Source of the DNA: Gemmatimonadota bacterium
GTDB lineage: Bacteria; Gemmatimonadota; Gemmatimonadetes; Gemmatimonadales; Gemmatimonadaceae
Direction: 5' to 3'
Length of the DNA: 44,463 nt
Assembly (NCBI GenBank): GCA_025362095.1
Contig: JANYIJ010000146.1
Coordinates: forward strand, 1-44,463
Shown piece by piece: positions 7,722 to 16,032 of the stretch. A program made the translations under genes and the position numbers. Each line of letters opens with the position of its first letter. Within the stretch, counting starts at the first letter, position 1. The notes beneath the pieces are model-generated. The model was not told the origin of the DNA. It was given only the letters and a program-made list of their open reading frames with translations, and ran no database searches.

Positions 7722-8894
7722 ATGACAGCCCCAACCGTCGCCTATCTCGATACCGACGCAGGTCTCGCTCGGTTCATGGCCGAGATCGGCCGGCCGAGCG
7801 AACTCGCGATCGACACAGAGGGCGCGAGTTTCCATCGTTTCATCGACCGGATCTATCTGATCCAGCTGTCGACCCGCGATAAAAACGCAATCATCGATCC
7901 GCTCCCGCTCGCGAAATCCGCTGCGCTCGGATCCTTGCTCGAGGATCCCAAAGTCGAAGTCGTGTTTCACGACGCCGACTACGATCTGCGCCTGCTGCAT
8001 CAGGACTACGGCTGGCATATCACGAACATCTTCGACACACGAATCTCCGCGCAGCTGCTCGGGATCACGGCGTTCGGACTTGGCGCGCTGCTCGAGCGGA
8101 ATTTCGGCTTGAAGCTCGACAAAAAACATCAGCGCGCGGACTGGTCCATGCGACCGCTGACTCCGGGCATGCTCGACTACGCGGCGCAGGACACGCTGCA
8201 CCTGCTCGGCCTGCGCGGTCAGCTGAAGGACGAGCTCCAGAAGAAGGGCCGTTGGGAGTGGGCTCGCGAAGAATTCCAGCGCCTCGAAGGAACTCGCTGG
8301 GCTCCCGAAGAGCCGGGCTTAGCGTTCCTGCGCGTGAAAGGCGCGCGCGATCTCACGCGGCGCGAACTCGCGTTGCTGCGTGAACTCGTCGCCTGGCGCG
8401 ATGCCGTCGCACTGCAGCTCGACCGCGCGACGTTTCGCGTGGTGGCGAACGAAGTGCTGCTTGAGATTGCGCGCACCGCGCCATCGAACATCGAGGCGCT
8501 CGGCGCGATCAAGGGAATGCCGCGCGGAATGGTCGAGCGCGCGGGCCGCGATGTGCTCGACGCCGTGCAGGCCGGCCTCGCCGCTACAGACGCCAATCTG
8601 CCGAAGTTCCCGCGCTCGGCGCGATTCGATAAGGATCCGGATTTCGACGCGAAGGTGGGGAAGCTCAAGAGCGTGCGCGATGACGCGGCGAAGCGGCTCG
8701 AGTTGGATCCGGGTGTGCTGTGCTCGCGCGAAAGAATGGAGACGATCGCGCGCGCCGTGCCGCGATCGAGAGAGGAGCTCGCGCTGATTCCCGGGTTGAA
8801 GAACTGGCAGATCGCGGAGATGGGCGACCAGTTCGTCGAGGCGCTGAAGGGGTTCAAGGCGGCGAAGAAAGATTCGCCGTACAGCGATTCGTAA
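7722..8894 (+). CDS. rnd: ribonuclease D
   Basis: 3'-5' exoribonuclease of the DEDDy family that trims tRNA precursors and other structured RNAs. The exonuclease core shows all signature residues: Asp31 and Glu33 in AIDTEGA, Asp88 in ADYDLRLL, and Tyr153/Asp157 in DYAAQD. Two HRDC domains follow, about residues 205-280 (LRELVAWRD onward) and 305-380 (LKSVRDDAAKRLELDPGVL onward), the standard RNase D architecture. The ATG at 7722 is preferred over the adjacent TTG at 7719. No good ribosome binding site is visible. It lies about 50 bases after the ferredoxin gene and could be read from the same promoter. Confidence 0.93.
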   Translation: MTAPTVAYLDTDAGLARFMAEIGRPSELAIDTEGASFHRFIDRIYLIQLSTRDKNAIIDPLPLAKSAALGSLLEDPKVEVVFHDADYDLRLLHQDYGWHITNIFDTRISAQLLGITAFGLGALLERNFGLKLDKKHQRADWSMRPLTPGMLDYAAQDTLHLLGLRGQLKDELQKKGRWEWAREEFQRLEGTRWAPEEPGLAFLRVKGARDLTRRELALLRELVAWRDAVALQLDRATFRVVANEVLLEIARTAPSNIEALGAIKGMPRGMVERAGRDVLDAVQAGLAATDANLPKFPRSARFDKDPDFDAKVGKLKSVRDDAAKRLELDPGVLCSRERMETIARAVPRSREELALIPGLKNWQIAEMGDQFVEALKGFKAAKKDSPYSDS

Positions 8895-8898
8895 TCAG

Positions 8899-8985
8899 CA
8901 TGCCTTGCACTCAGCACTGATGCCTTGCACTCAGCCCCCACCACTGCAGTGTTGGGTGCTGAGGTCGAAGTTGTCAGTGCTGAGT
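8899..8985. repeat. direct and inverted repeats between convergent genes
   Basis: Between the stops of rnd and the SufT-like gene. ATGCCTTGCACTCAGC occurs twice (8900-8915 and 8920-8935) with a 20-base period. ACTCAGCACTGA (8909-8920) is matched exactly by its inverse TCAGTGCTGAGT (8974-8985). CACTGCAGTG (8942-8951) is a ten-base palindrome in the middle. Together they could fold into a three-stem structure and might end transcription from both sides, though no T-run follows. Confidence 0.65.
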
Positions 8986-8989
8986 CATC

Positions 8990-9334
8990 CTAGAATCCGA
9001 GATATGCCCTCACACGGGGCTCAATTCGATCCGGATTCCACATCGGCGACCAGACCAGATTGATCGCCACCGTGCCAATCCCGTCCACCGCCTTCAACTG
9101 ATTCTCGGCGTCGCCCATGATCTCCGGTCCCGACGGGCAGCCGGGTGACGTGAGGCTCATGTCGACCTCGACGTTGTTGCCGTCCACGCGAATCTCGTAG
9201 ACGAGGCCAAGGTCGATGATGTTGAGGTTCAGCTCCGGATCTTTCACCCGGCGGAGAGCCAGCCGGACTTGATCTTCGGTGAGCTGGCCGGGCGCCGGCT
9301 TTTGCAGATCCTGGCCGTCGGCTGTCTGCATCAT
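8990..9334 (-). CDS. MIP18/SufT-like metal-sulfur cluster assembly factor (DUF59)
   Basis: A 114-residue DUF59-family protein of the group that includes SufT, PaaD and eukaryotic MIP18, which help mature iron-sulfur proteins. Family marks: ALRRVKDPELNLNIIDLGLVYEI and the conserved Cys in LTSPGCPSGPEI, followed by the pattern of a C-terminal strand ending at AINLVWSPMWNPDRI. The start ATG at 9334 overlaps the stop of the upstream serine hydrolase as ATGA; an ATG at 9331 is also in frame. It is not beside a suf operon, so its client is unknown; the window holds several Fe-S proteins (ferredoxin, molybdenum hydroxylase, QueG). Confidence 0.88.
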   Translation of the reverse strand: MMQTADGQDLQKPAPGQLTEDQVRLALRRVKDPELNLNIIDLGLVYEIRVDGNNVEVDMSLTSPGCPSGPEIMGDAENQLKAVDGIGTVAINLVWSPMWNPDRIEPRVRAYLGF

Positions 9335-10704
9335 TTCTTGTTCGAATCCTTGGGCTTCTTGGCCGCGGTGTTCGCAGCGACGACGTGCTTTTTGGCGGCC
9401 GGCTTTTTCGTCACGACTTTCTTCACCGTCGCGACCGCCTTCTTGATGTTAACACTAACCTTGTGCCGGATCGAGCGGGCCACGCGCACCGCGCGATTCC
9501 AGCCGATCTCACGGTCCGCACGGAATGAGACCGGCATTTCCGCGACAGCAAGATTCGCGTCGGTCACCGCGAGCGCCGCGGCGTCGGCCAGATCGGCACG
9601 AACGTCGGAGATCACCTTCGCAGGGCGCTTGGCGCGCGCCGCATGAACGCGGTTCGTGAGAAGAATCACGAACATCTCGCGGTCGGGATCGATCCACATC
9701 GACGTGCCGGTGAAGCCGGTGTGACCGAACGCGTTCGCGCCGAGATATGTGCCGGCGCCGTGCGTACCGTCGGCGACTTCCCAGCCAAGCGCGCGCGAAC
9801 CCGACGCGCGAGCGGTGAACATATGCACCGTTGAATCGGCGATGATGCGCGCGCCGTCGTACGTGCCGCCGTTCAGCATCATCTGTGCAAAGACCGCGAG
9901 ATCGCCCGCGGTGCCGAAGAGCCCCGCGTGGCCCGCGACGCCGCCGAGCGTGAACGCGTTTTCATCATGCACTTCGCCGCGCACGGGATAGCCGCGCGGC
10001 GGCGAAACTTCGGTTGGCGCGATGCGATACACGAGCGAATCTGATGGACGAAAGCCGGTGTCGTGCATGCCGAGCGGCGTGAACACACGCTGCGCGAGAA
10101 AGCGGTCGAGCGACGTTCCCGCGGCTGCTTCTACGACCCAGCCGAGCATATCAGCGCCCAGGTCGGAGTAGACCTGACCGTGATCCGGCCGGTATTCGAG
10201 CGGCGTGTCGAACACGAGCTGCCGCGCCTCTTCCGCCGAATGCGCGTGCCGCCACAGATCGCGGCCGGCGGGGAAGCCGCTGCGATGTTCGAGCAGCATG
10301 CGCACCGTGATGTTTCCTTTTTCCCCACCGCCGAACGTCGGCAGGTAGTGCGAGACTTTTTCGTCGAGGACGAGCTTGCCCTCGTCGAACAGGATCATCG
10401 CGGCCGTGGTCGTGCCGATGACCTTGGTGAGCGATGCGAGATCGTAGATGGTTTCATCGGGAACGACTGCGGGGCTGTCGGAGGTCCAGCCGAGGTGGCC
10501 GAATCCCTTCTGCCAGACGGTCGCGCCCCTTCTGCCGACGACGACGGCAGCGCCCGGATAGCCGCCGGCGTCGAGTCCGCGCTGAACAACCCGGTTGATC
10601 GTCTCGAGACGCTCCGCGCTCATGCCGACGGCCGTCGGCGCCTTGATCGGCAGCCCGTCGGTCGGATGCGTTACGGCAGCAGCGAGGAGAAGCGCGAAGA
10701 ACAC
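9331..10704 (-). CDS. serine hydrolase, beta-lactamase family, with lysine-rich tail
   Basis: Class C-like serine hydrolase of 457 residues, probably exported by a short N-terminal hydrophobic signal (FFALLLAAAV). Motifs: SLTK (Ser91-Lys94), YSD (179-181, a common variant of YxN in esterase-like members) and HTGFTG. After the catalytic domain, residues 416-457 form an Ala/Lys tail with 13 lysines in 42 residues and repeated KKP/AAKK, like histone H1-type or cell-wall-binding tails. This tail is not part of the family. The start is GTG at 10704; no ATG precedes it in frame. The Fe-S factor downstream is coupled by ATGA. Substrate is unknown. Confidence 0.85.
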   Translation of the reverse strand: MFFALLLAAAVTHPTDGLPIKAPTAVGMSAERLETINRVVQRGLDAGGYPGAAVVVGRRGATVWQKGFGHLGWTSDSPAVVPDETIYDLASLTKVIGTTTAAMILFDEGKLVLDEKVSHYLPTFGGGEKGNITVRMLLEHRSGFPAGRDLWRHAHSAEEARQLVFDTPLEYRPDHGQVYSDLGADMLGWVVEAAAGTSLDRFLAQRVFTPLGMHDTGFRPSDSLVYRIAPTEVSPPRGYPVRGEVHDENAFTLGGVAGHAGLFGTAGDLAVFAQMMLNGGTYDGARIIADSTVHMFTARASGSRALGWEVADGTHGAGTYLGANAFGHTGFTGTSMWIDPDREMFVILLTNRVHAARAKRPAKVISDVRADLADAAALAVTDANLAVAEMPVSFRADREIGWNRAVRVARSIRHKVSVNIKKAVATVKKVVTKKPAAKKHVVAANTAAKKPKDSNKK

Positions 10705-10757
10705 GGGTTCTGCGTCGAGAGGGGTGTTGCGATGTGGGGGCGCGGCCTACGGTTATC

Positions 10758-10763
10758 TATAAT
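10758..10763 (+). promoter_or_regulatory. TATAAT box upstream of the sigma factor gene
   Basis: A perfect TATAAT at 10758-10763 lies in the divergent gap between the serine hydrolase and the ECF sigma gene. No -35 box sits at normal spacing (TTGCGA at 10727-10732 is 25 bases away). Further down, GAACTGTCACA at 10821-10831 resembles -35 elements used by ECF sigma factors and may be an autoregulatory promoter, but I find no convincing -10 partner. Confidence 0.3.
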
Positions 10764-10895
10764 GCTCTCTTGCGAGACCTACGCCGCGGGGCCCTATGCG
10801 TCAAGACGATCCACAGAGGAGAACTGTCACAAATTTGGACGGCAGCCGACGGGAAACCTTCGGGCCGATCCGGGTGACTGAAATAGCGAACAGAT

Positions 10896-11477
10896 ATGCC
10901 TCCCACCGACCAGATCACGATCCGCCGCGCGGTTAACGGCGACGAGAGCGCACTGCGAGCCATTTGGACGCAGCACGCTCCGAGGATTGACGCGCTCGTG
11001 CGCCGCCTCGTTGGCGATGCGGATCAGGCGGCGGATGTGGCGCAGGAAGTGTGGATCCAGATTTTTCGCGCGTTGCCGGGATATCGCGGCGACTCGCAGT
11101 TCTCGACGTGGGCACATCGCATCGCCGTGAACCGCACGCTGAACGCGCTGCGCTCGATCAGACGGGTTTCGAAGGCCGAAGTGGATATCGAGGAAGACAG
11201 TTTTTCGGTGGAGCACGACGGTGATCGCTCCATGCTGGCGCAATTCATTGACGAGGCGGTTCAGAAATTATCTCCCGGTGCGCGGCACGTGTTCGTGCTG
11301 CACGATGTGGAGGGATACACACATGAAGAAATCGCGACCGAGCTCGGCATCACGTCGGGCGGGTCGAAATCACAGTTGTTCAAGGCGCGGGCCAAGCTAC
11401 GCCGGCTGCTCGCGCCGCTGATGGACGAATCCAGGCCGGCGAAGGAAGAAGAGGACGATGTCGCATCTCAATCCTGA
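10896..11477 (+). CDS. ECF-type RNA polymerase sigma factor
   Basis: A 193-residue sigma-70 family factor with regions 2 and 4 only, as in extracytoplasmic-function sigmas. Region 2 is seen in AADVAQEVWIQIFRALPGYRGDSQFSTWAHRIAVNRTLN. Region 4 is VLHDVEGYTHEEIATELGIT followed by GGSKSQLFKARAKLRRLL. The following gene encodes a zinc-finger anti-sigma factor whose start (11458) lies 20 bases inside this gene, typical of sigma/anti-sigma pairs. The sigma is presumably held at the membrane until an envelope signal arrives. The ATG at 10896 has no strong ribosome binding site. Confidence 0.95.
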   Translation: MPPTDQITIRRAVNGDESALRAIWTQHAPRIDALVRRLVGDADQAADVAQEVWIQIFRALPGYRGDSQFSTWAHRIAVNRTLNALRSIRRVSKAEVDIEEDSFSVEHDGDRSMLAQFIDEAVQKLSPGARHVFVLHDVEGYTHEEIATELGITSGGSKSQLFKARAKLRRLLAPLMDESRPAKEEEDDVASQS

Positions 11478-12147
11478 ACGTCTCGCGGCGCTGTCGGATG
11501 ACACGCCCACCCCGGTAGAGTCGGCGCATATCACCACGTGCGACGCCTGCTCGGCTGAACTCGGAGCGCAGCGCAAGCTCGCGCGGATGGCCGCGGCGGC
11601 GGGACCGCTGACCGACGGACCGATTTCGAATTTCAACGCGCTGGTGCCGAGGCTGAAGGCTGAAGGGCTGATCGCGCGTGAGGATCGTCGCGTTGTGGCA
11701 GTACGGTGGTCGATTCGCGTGGCGGCTTCGCTCGCCTTGGTGACCGGAGGTGTGCTCGCCGGGCGTATGTCCGTGAAGGCGCAGGGCGCAGGCGTTCCCG
11801 AGGGCGGGAGCTCGGTCGCGGTGGGCGCGCAGCCGGCATCGACGTTCCGCACGGCGGACGATGCGGTAAAGGCGCTTTCGAATTCGCAGCAGACATATCA
11901 GAGCGCGGCGGCGTATCTCGCGGCGCAGGACACGAGCTCGCATTTCATCGGGCTGAATGAGAATACCTACCGCACGCGGCTCTCCGCGCTCGACGAGATT
12001 CTCGCGTCGACGCGCGCGGCGCTGTATCAGGCGCCGCAGGATCCCGTGCTGAACCAGTACTATCAGGGCACGCTGACGGCGCGCCAGGCGACGCTCGCGC
12101 AGCTGCGCGGCGTGATGCCGGTGTCGGCGCGCAAGGGGAGCTACTGA
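11458..12147 (+). CDS. zinc-finger anti-sigma factor, single-pass membrane protein
   Basis: A 229-residue anti-sigma factor. The N-terminus has the ZAS-type motif His24-x3-Cys28-x2-Cys31 (HITTCDAC), which binds zinc and the sigma factor. A hydrophobic segment at about residues 84-102 (WSIRVAASLALVTGGVLAG) would place the C-terminal half outside the cytoplasmic membrane. That half has no recognised sensor domain but is helical and Ala/Gln/Thr-rich. Overlap with both neighbours (sigma upstream by 20 bases, PDZ protein downstream by one base, TGATG) argues for one operon and balanced synthesis. Confidence 0.9.
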   Translation: MSHLNPERLAALSDDTPTPVESAHITTCDACSAELGAQRKLARMAAAAGPLTDGPISNFNALVPRLKAEGLIAREDRRVVAVRWSIRVAASLALVTGGVLAGRMSVKAQGAGVPEGGSSVAVGAQPASTFRTADDAVKALSNSQQTYQSAAAYLAAQDTSSHFIGLNENTYRTRLSALDEILASTRAALYQAPQDPVLNQYYQGTLTARQATLAQLRGVMPVSARKGSY

Positions 12148-13292
12148 TGAACGCGAATCGTCGCGCGATCGTCGCGCTGTTGGTGTGCGGCGTGGTGCTG
12201 CCAGTCGAAGCGCGCGCGCAACAGGATCCGCCGCCGTCGACCCGCCGCGTGAGGATCATGCGTTCCGACTCCACGCGAGATTCCGCGTTCATGACGATGG
12301 TGATCAGAACGGATCAGATCGAGCGGATGATGCACGATCTCATGGCGTCGAAGGCGCTGGAGCAGACGATCGGCCAGTCGCTTCGCGACGCGGCCTCAGG
12401 ACAGTCGACCGATCCGAAGCGAGTTCGCGAGCTTTCAGAGGAGCTGGCGAAGATCGCGCAGAAACGCGCGTCGTTGATCACGAGCATCGAGATGACCTGC
12501 TCGCCCGACCGGCAGCCCGAGGGCTACATCGGTGTGCAGTTCAGCGAGCTGCAGACGGTGATCGGTGAAGATGCGCCTTCGGCGCCGGCAATGCGCGAGT
12601 ATCCGCGGATCGATTCGGTGTACACGAACTCGCCGGCGAGCAGGGCCGGCCTGCGTCGGGGAGACGTGGTGCTGCAGATTGGCGGAGTGGACGCGCGGCG
12701 CGCGGTACAGCTCGACAAGCTGCTCAAAATCGGATCAAAGCTGACCATGCGTGTGCAGCGCGACGGCGGGACGAAAGATCTCGTTGTCGCGATCGAGAAG
12801 AAGCCGGTCGACTTCAATGCCGAGTGTGCGAACTTCGATCAGGTGATCGGGCCGGATTTCGACAGGCCGATGATCCTCATGCGCACGCCGCGCGCGGCGA
12901 CGGCACTGGGCATGCCGTCGTTTCCGCGGAGTCCGATGCCGGCGACCGCGCCCGACGCGCCGTTGCCGCCACCCGGGGGATTCATGTACGGATTTTCAAC
13001 GACGAATTCGGCGATCGCAGGAGCGACTTTGATCCCGCTCGACGAGGACTGGCGCGCCACGCTTGGCGTCGACAACGGCGTGCTCGTCACGAAGGTGCTC
13101 CCCGGAACACCGGCGAAGGACGCAGGGCTGAAGGCGAGCGACGTGATTATTTCGGCGGACGGACAGGAAGTGGCGTCGGTTCGCACGCTCTCGCGGATTG
13201 TGAGCAACGCGAAATCAAAGGCGGTGAAGCTTCAGGTGGTGCGCGGAGGGAAGACGCAGGTGATCGTGCTGAAGTGGCAGGATCAGCCATAA
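12147..13292 (+). CDS. exported protein with two PDZ domains, no protease domain
   Basis: A 381-residue protein with a signal peptide (residues 1-25, ending ARAQQ). A helical N-terminal region is followed by a PDZ domain with YIGVQFSEL and NSPASRAGLRRGDVVLQIGGVDA (about 125-225), a Pro/Met-rich linker, and a second PDZ at the C-terminus with GTPAKDAGLKASDVIISADGQEV. HtrA/DegS-type proteases carry PDZ domains behind a trypsin-like domain, but no such catalytic triad is seen here. Being third in the sigma/anti-sigma operon, it may sense misfolded or C-terminal peptides outside the membrane and influence the anti-sigma factor; this role is inference. Confidence 0.82.
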   Translation: MNANRRAIVALLVCGVVLPVEARAQQDPPPSTRRVRIMRSDSTRDSAFMTMVIRTDQIERMMHDLMASKALEQTIGQSLRDAASGQSTDPKRVRELSEELAKIAQKRASLITSIEMTCSPDRQPEGYIGVQFSELQTVIGEDAPSAPAMREYPRIDSVYTNSPASRAGLRRGDVVLQIGGVDARRAVQLDKLLKIGSKLTMRVQRDGGTKDLVVAIEKKPVDFNAECANFDQVIGPDFDRPMILMRTPRAATALGMPSFPRSPMPATAPDAPLPPPGGFMYGFSTTNSAIAGATLIPLDEDWRATLGVDNGVLVTKVLPGTPAKDAGLKASDVIISADGQEVASVRTLSRIVSNAKSKAVKLQVVRGGKTQVIVLKWQDQP

Positions 13293-13294
13293 AG

Positions 13295-14080
13295 TTATGG
13301 CTTCGTAACTGCGCCCGGCGGCAGCTTGTAAATTAGCGCCGCTGTGCGCAGGTCAGATGACGACAGCGCCATCACGTGCACGGCGGCCGACATGATATCG
13401 TCGGGATTCGGGCTGTGATCAAGACCGATCAGGTGACCCACCTCGTGCAGCGCGATCGTGCGGATCATCTGCGAGTCGTACGCCTCGCCGGTCGGACGGT
13501 GCAGCGCTATCTCGATGTCCGCGCCCACGATCCACCAATTCTTGTCGCGCGCCCAGTACGTCTTGCCGGCCGCTGAATCGTTGAACCGGTCGACCCACAC
13601 GACGTGCACCTCGGCTTTCGACGAATCGTCGACGAACAAGAATCGCATCGGCACACCGGATGCGGCCCACGTGTAAAACGCATCACGCGTGCGGTCTTTG
13701 AAATCGGGCCAGAAATCGTGAAGCGTGGTGGTGGGCTGAATCCACACGGTGACCGGATCGCCGCGACGCTCGACCCATCGCGCGACGTTCCCGCTCCGCG
13801 CAGCGAGGATCGCGTCCATATATGTCGCGCCTTTGCTCTCAATCAGCAGGCGCGAAATTTCACTGTAGTCTTTCGGTCCCGGCGGCGGCAGCGACGATTT
13901 TCGCACGCTGCTCAGACCGCTCGATGACTCGGCGGAGGCTGCGGCGCTGTCGCTCGCCGCAGCATCCGCGACGGCCTTCGTGCGGCGCGGCGCACGCCAC
14001 GCCTGCACGCCCACAAACCCGCCCACCGCGAACAGCGCGGCGAACAGAACGGAAATCGTGATCAGCTCGGACCGCTTCAC
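13295..14080 (-). CDS. membrane-anchored matrixin-like metalloprotease (M10)
   Basis: A 261-residue predicted zinc metalloprotease. Residues 7-28 form an N-terminal membrane anchor or uncleaved signal. Near the C-terminus the metzincin motif HEVGHLIGLDH gives zinc ligands His212, His216 and His222 with catalytic Glu213, followed by DDIMSA with the Met-turn at Met230. These define matrixin/M10-like enzymes. There is no clear cysteine-switch propeptide. The start is GTG at 14080, overlapping the hydrolase stop as GTGA. The gene ends two bases from the stop of the convergent PDZ gene. Substrate unknown; matrixins degrade matrix or surface proteins. Confidence 0.88.
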   Translation of the reverse strand: MKRSELITISVLFAALFAVGGFVGVQAWRAPRRTKAVADAAASDSAAASAESSSGLSSVRKSSLPPPGPKDYSEISRLLIESKGATYMDAILAARSGNVARWVERRGDPVTVWIQPTTTLHDFWPDFKDRTRDAFYTWAASGVPMRFLFVDDSSKAEVHVVWVDRFNDSAAGKTYWARDKNWWIVGADIEIALHRPTGEAYDSQMIRTIALHEVGHLIGLDHSPNPDDIMSAAVHVMALSSSDLRTAALIYKLPPGAVTKP

Positions 14081-14997
14081 GATCCGGCATCCGGCGCTTC
14101 GAGAAAACCGCGCACTGCGGCAAAGAATTCTTCAGGCCGCTCGAAAAACGGCATGTGGCCTGCGCCCTCGATGATCAGCTCGCTCGCGCGCGGCACTAGC
14201 GCGCAGATCTCACCAGCGAGACGCGACGGAATCACATCCTGCGCGCCGTGCACCACGAGCGTTCGCGCGGCAATTGCGCGCACCGCATCGCGCCAGTCGT
14301 AGCCATCGCGCCGGAGTCGAGACGCCGTCGCCGCGCCGGTCGCGCTCGCCTCGCGCGGCGGGCGGAACATCGCGGCGAGCTCGTGATCGGCGAAATACGC
14401 GGGGTAGATGGCGCGGCTGTATTCGCCATGAACGGCGGGATCGTCCGAATGCAACATGCGAGGATCGATCGCGGCGAGGGCCTCGCGCTCAACGCCGGTG
14501 AGCCGCGCAAGCGCATCGGCGTGAAGGAATGGAATCCACGAGCTCGTGGGCCCGACGGCGTCCGCGAGCACGAGACGGCGCACACCGATCGCGTCGCGCG
14601 CTGCGGCGAGCATGGCGATTCCGCCGCCCCAAGAGTGGCCAAGCACATCCCAGCGCGCGATTCCAAGGGCTTCGCGCATAGCGATCGCGTCGCCCGCGTC
14701 GAATTCAATTCTTGATGCGCGCACAGCAGGCGGCGCCTGACTCGCGCCGCGCCCGCGCTGATCGTACAGAATAAGCTGGCGATTTGCCGCGAGCGGCGCG
14801 AGCGCCGGCCAGAGCAGCGCATGCGAGTACAGCATGCCGCCATTGATGCACAGCAGCGGTGTCGCCCCCTCGACTTCCGGCGAGACGAACACGGCGAACG
14901 AGAGCCCGCGCGCTTCAACCGTGCGGCGCGTGAGTCGCGGCGCACGCGGCTGTGATTGCTTGAACGTCACGAGCCGGTCGCGCGCCGACGCGCTCAT
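14077..14997 (-). CDS. alpha/beta hydrolase
   Basis: A 306-residue alpha/beta-fold hydrolase. Seen: oxyanion-side LLCINGG, the YDQRGRGAS segment, the nucleophile elbow GHSWGG (Ser122), the acid region LVVHGAQDVIPS (Asp) and GAGHMPFFE (His). The pattern is closest to proline iminopeptidase or epoxide-hydrolase-like members. The frame stays open to 15687 only because it runs opposite queG; the real ATG at 14997 overlaps the queG stop as ATGA. Downstream it overlaps the matrixin gene by GTGA. No signal peptide, so cytoplasmic. Confidence 0.88.
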   Translation of the reverse strand: MSASARDRLVTFKQSQPRAPRLTRRTVEARGLSFAVFVSPEVEGATPLLCINGGMLYSHALLWPALAPLAANRQLILYDQRGRGASQAPPAVRASRIEFDAGDAIAMREALGIARWDVLGHSWGGGIAMLAAARDAIGVRRLVLADAVGPTSSWIPFLHADALARLTGVEREALAAIDPRMLHSDDPAVHGEYSRAIYPAYFADHELAAMFRPPREASATGAATASRLRRDGYDWRDAVRAIAARTLVVHGAQDVIPSRLAGEICALVPRASELIIEGAGHMPFFERPEEFFAAVRGFLEAPDAGS

Positions 14998-16025
14998 CGG
15001 AATTGCGCGAGCGCCCATGCCGCGTGCGATCGAACGAGAGGCTCGGGGTCCTCGCGCGCCGCGATTTCGAGCGCGGGAATCGATTTCGGATCGCGGCGAT
15101 TGCCGAGCGCGACGGCGGCGTTCCGCGCGAGGCCTCGCCGCTTGGCACGTGTCATGGCGCTCGATCCGAACCGGGCGCGCCACTGCTCGTCGTTGAGCGC
15201 GAGCAGTTCGGCCGCGTCGGGATTCACCCGATCGGCGCGCGGCTGGAGCGCGGGCTCGGAAACATCGCGCGAAAAACTCACGTTCCAGGGGCAGACGTCC
15301 TGGCAGATGTCGCAACCATACACAAGCTCTCCGATCGCGGCGCGAAACTCCAGCGGAATCTCGCCCTTGAGTTCGATCGTGAGATACGAAATGCAGCGGG
15401 TGGCGTCGAGTGAGCGCGGCGCCGTCAGCGCCTGCGTGGGGCATGCGTCGAGGCAGCGCGTGCAACTGCCGCACCGATCCGCTTCGAACGGCGCGTCGGG
15501 CTCGAGCTGGGCGTCGGTGAACAACGCGCCAATGAAGAAAAACGAGCCGAGGTCTGGATTGATCAGGTTGGTGTTCTTGCCGAACCATCCGAGGCCAGCG
15601 CGCCGCGCGAGATCGCGCTCGAGCACGGGCCCGGTGTCGACGTACGAGCGTGTGCGGGCGCCGCCGCCGCTCGCATCCACAAACCACGCCCCGAGCGCGT
15701 TGAGTTTCTCGCGCATCACATCGTGGTAGTCGTCGCCGCGCGCATACCTCGCGATCGCGCCCGAGGGTTGCGTGCCGCCGTAGTTCATCGCCACGACGAC
15801 GGCCGATTGCATTCCCGGCTCAGGCCGGCGCGCGTCGCGCCGGAGATCGGCGCCGCGTTCGAGATAGTGCATCTCGCCCGCGAATCCGTTCGCGAGCCAT
15901 TCATCGAACGCGCCGGCGGTTTCGGGCGGGCCGAGCGTCGTGATGCCGGCGAGATCAAAGCCGAGTCCGAACGCCTGCGCCTTTATCTGCGAGGACGCCG
16001 GAGTCGCCAGCCCCGCTCCGCTCAT
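14994..16025 (-). CDS. queG: epoxyqueuosine reductase QueG
   Basis: Iron-sulfur and cobalamin-dependent enzyme that reduces epoxyqueuosine to queuosine at the wobble base of tRNA, the last step of Q synthesis. Two 4Fe-4S motifs are visible: CGSCTRCLDACPTQAL and CDICQDVCPWN. The N-terminal domain includes YARGDDYHDVMREKL and VDTGPVLERDLARRAGLGW, and a C-terminal HEAT-like repeat region (GNRRDPKSIPALE) fits the family. The open frame begins at 16061, but the ATG at 16025 (MSGAGLATP) gives 343 residues, normal length, and leaves seven bases after the small upstream gene. No other queuosine genes are in the window. Confidence 0.93.
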   Translation of the reverse strand: MSGAGLATPASSQIKAQAFGLGFDLAGITTLGPPETAGAFDEWLANGFAGEMHYLERGADLRRDARRPEPGMQSAVVVAMNYGGTQPSGAIARYARGDDYHDVMREKLNALGAWFVDASGGGARTRSYVDTGPVLERDLARRAGLGWFGKNTNLINPDLGSFFFIGALFTDAQLEPDAPFEADRCGSCTRCLDACPTQALTAPRSLDATRCISYLTIELKGEIPLEFRAAIGELVYGCDICQDVCPWNVSFSRDVSEPALQPRADRVNPDAAELLALNDEQWRARFGSSAMTRAKRRGLARNAAVALGNRRDPKSIPALEIAAREDPEPLVRSHAAWALAQFR

Positions 16026-16032
16026 GGCGCGA

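Noticed and set aside
3047-10704. The two beta-lactamase-like genes as antibiotic resistance genes
   Set aside because: Both belong to the broad serine hydrolase family with YSN or YSD motifs and extra domains or tails; nothing points to beta-lactam hydrolysis in particular.
14998-15687. Long N-terminal extension of the alpha/beta hydrolase frame
   Set aside because: It is an Arg-rich shadow of queG on the same strand; the ATG at 14997 overlaps the queG stop in the usual way.
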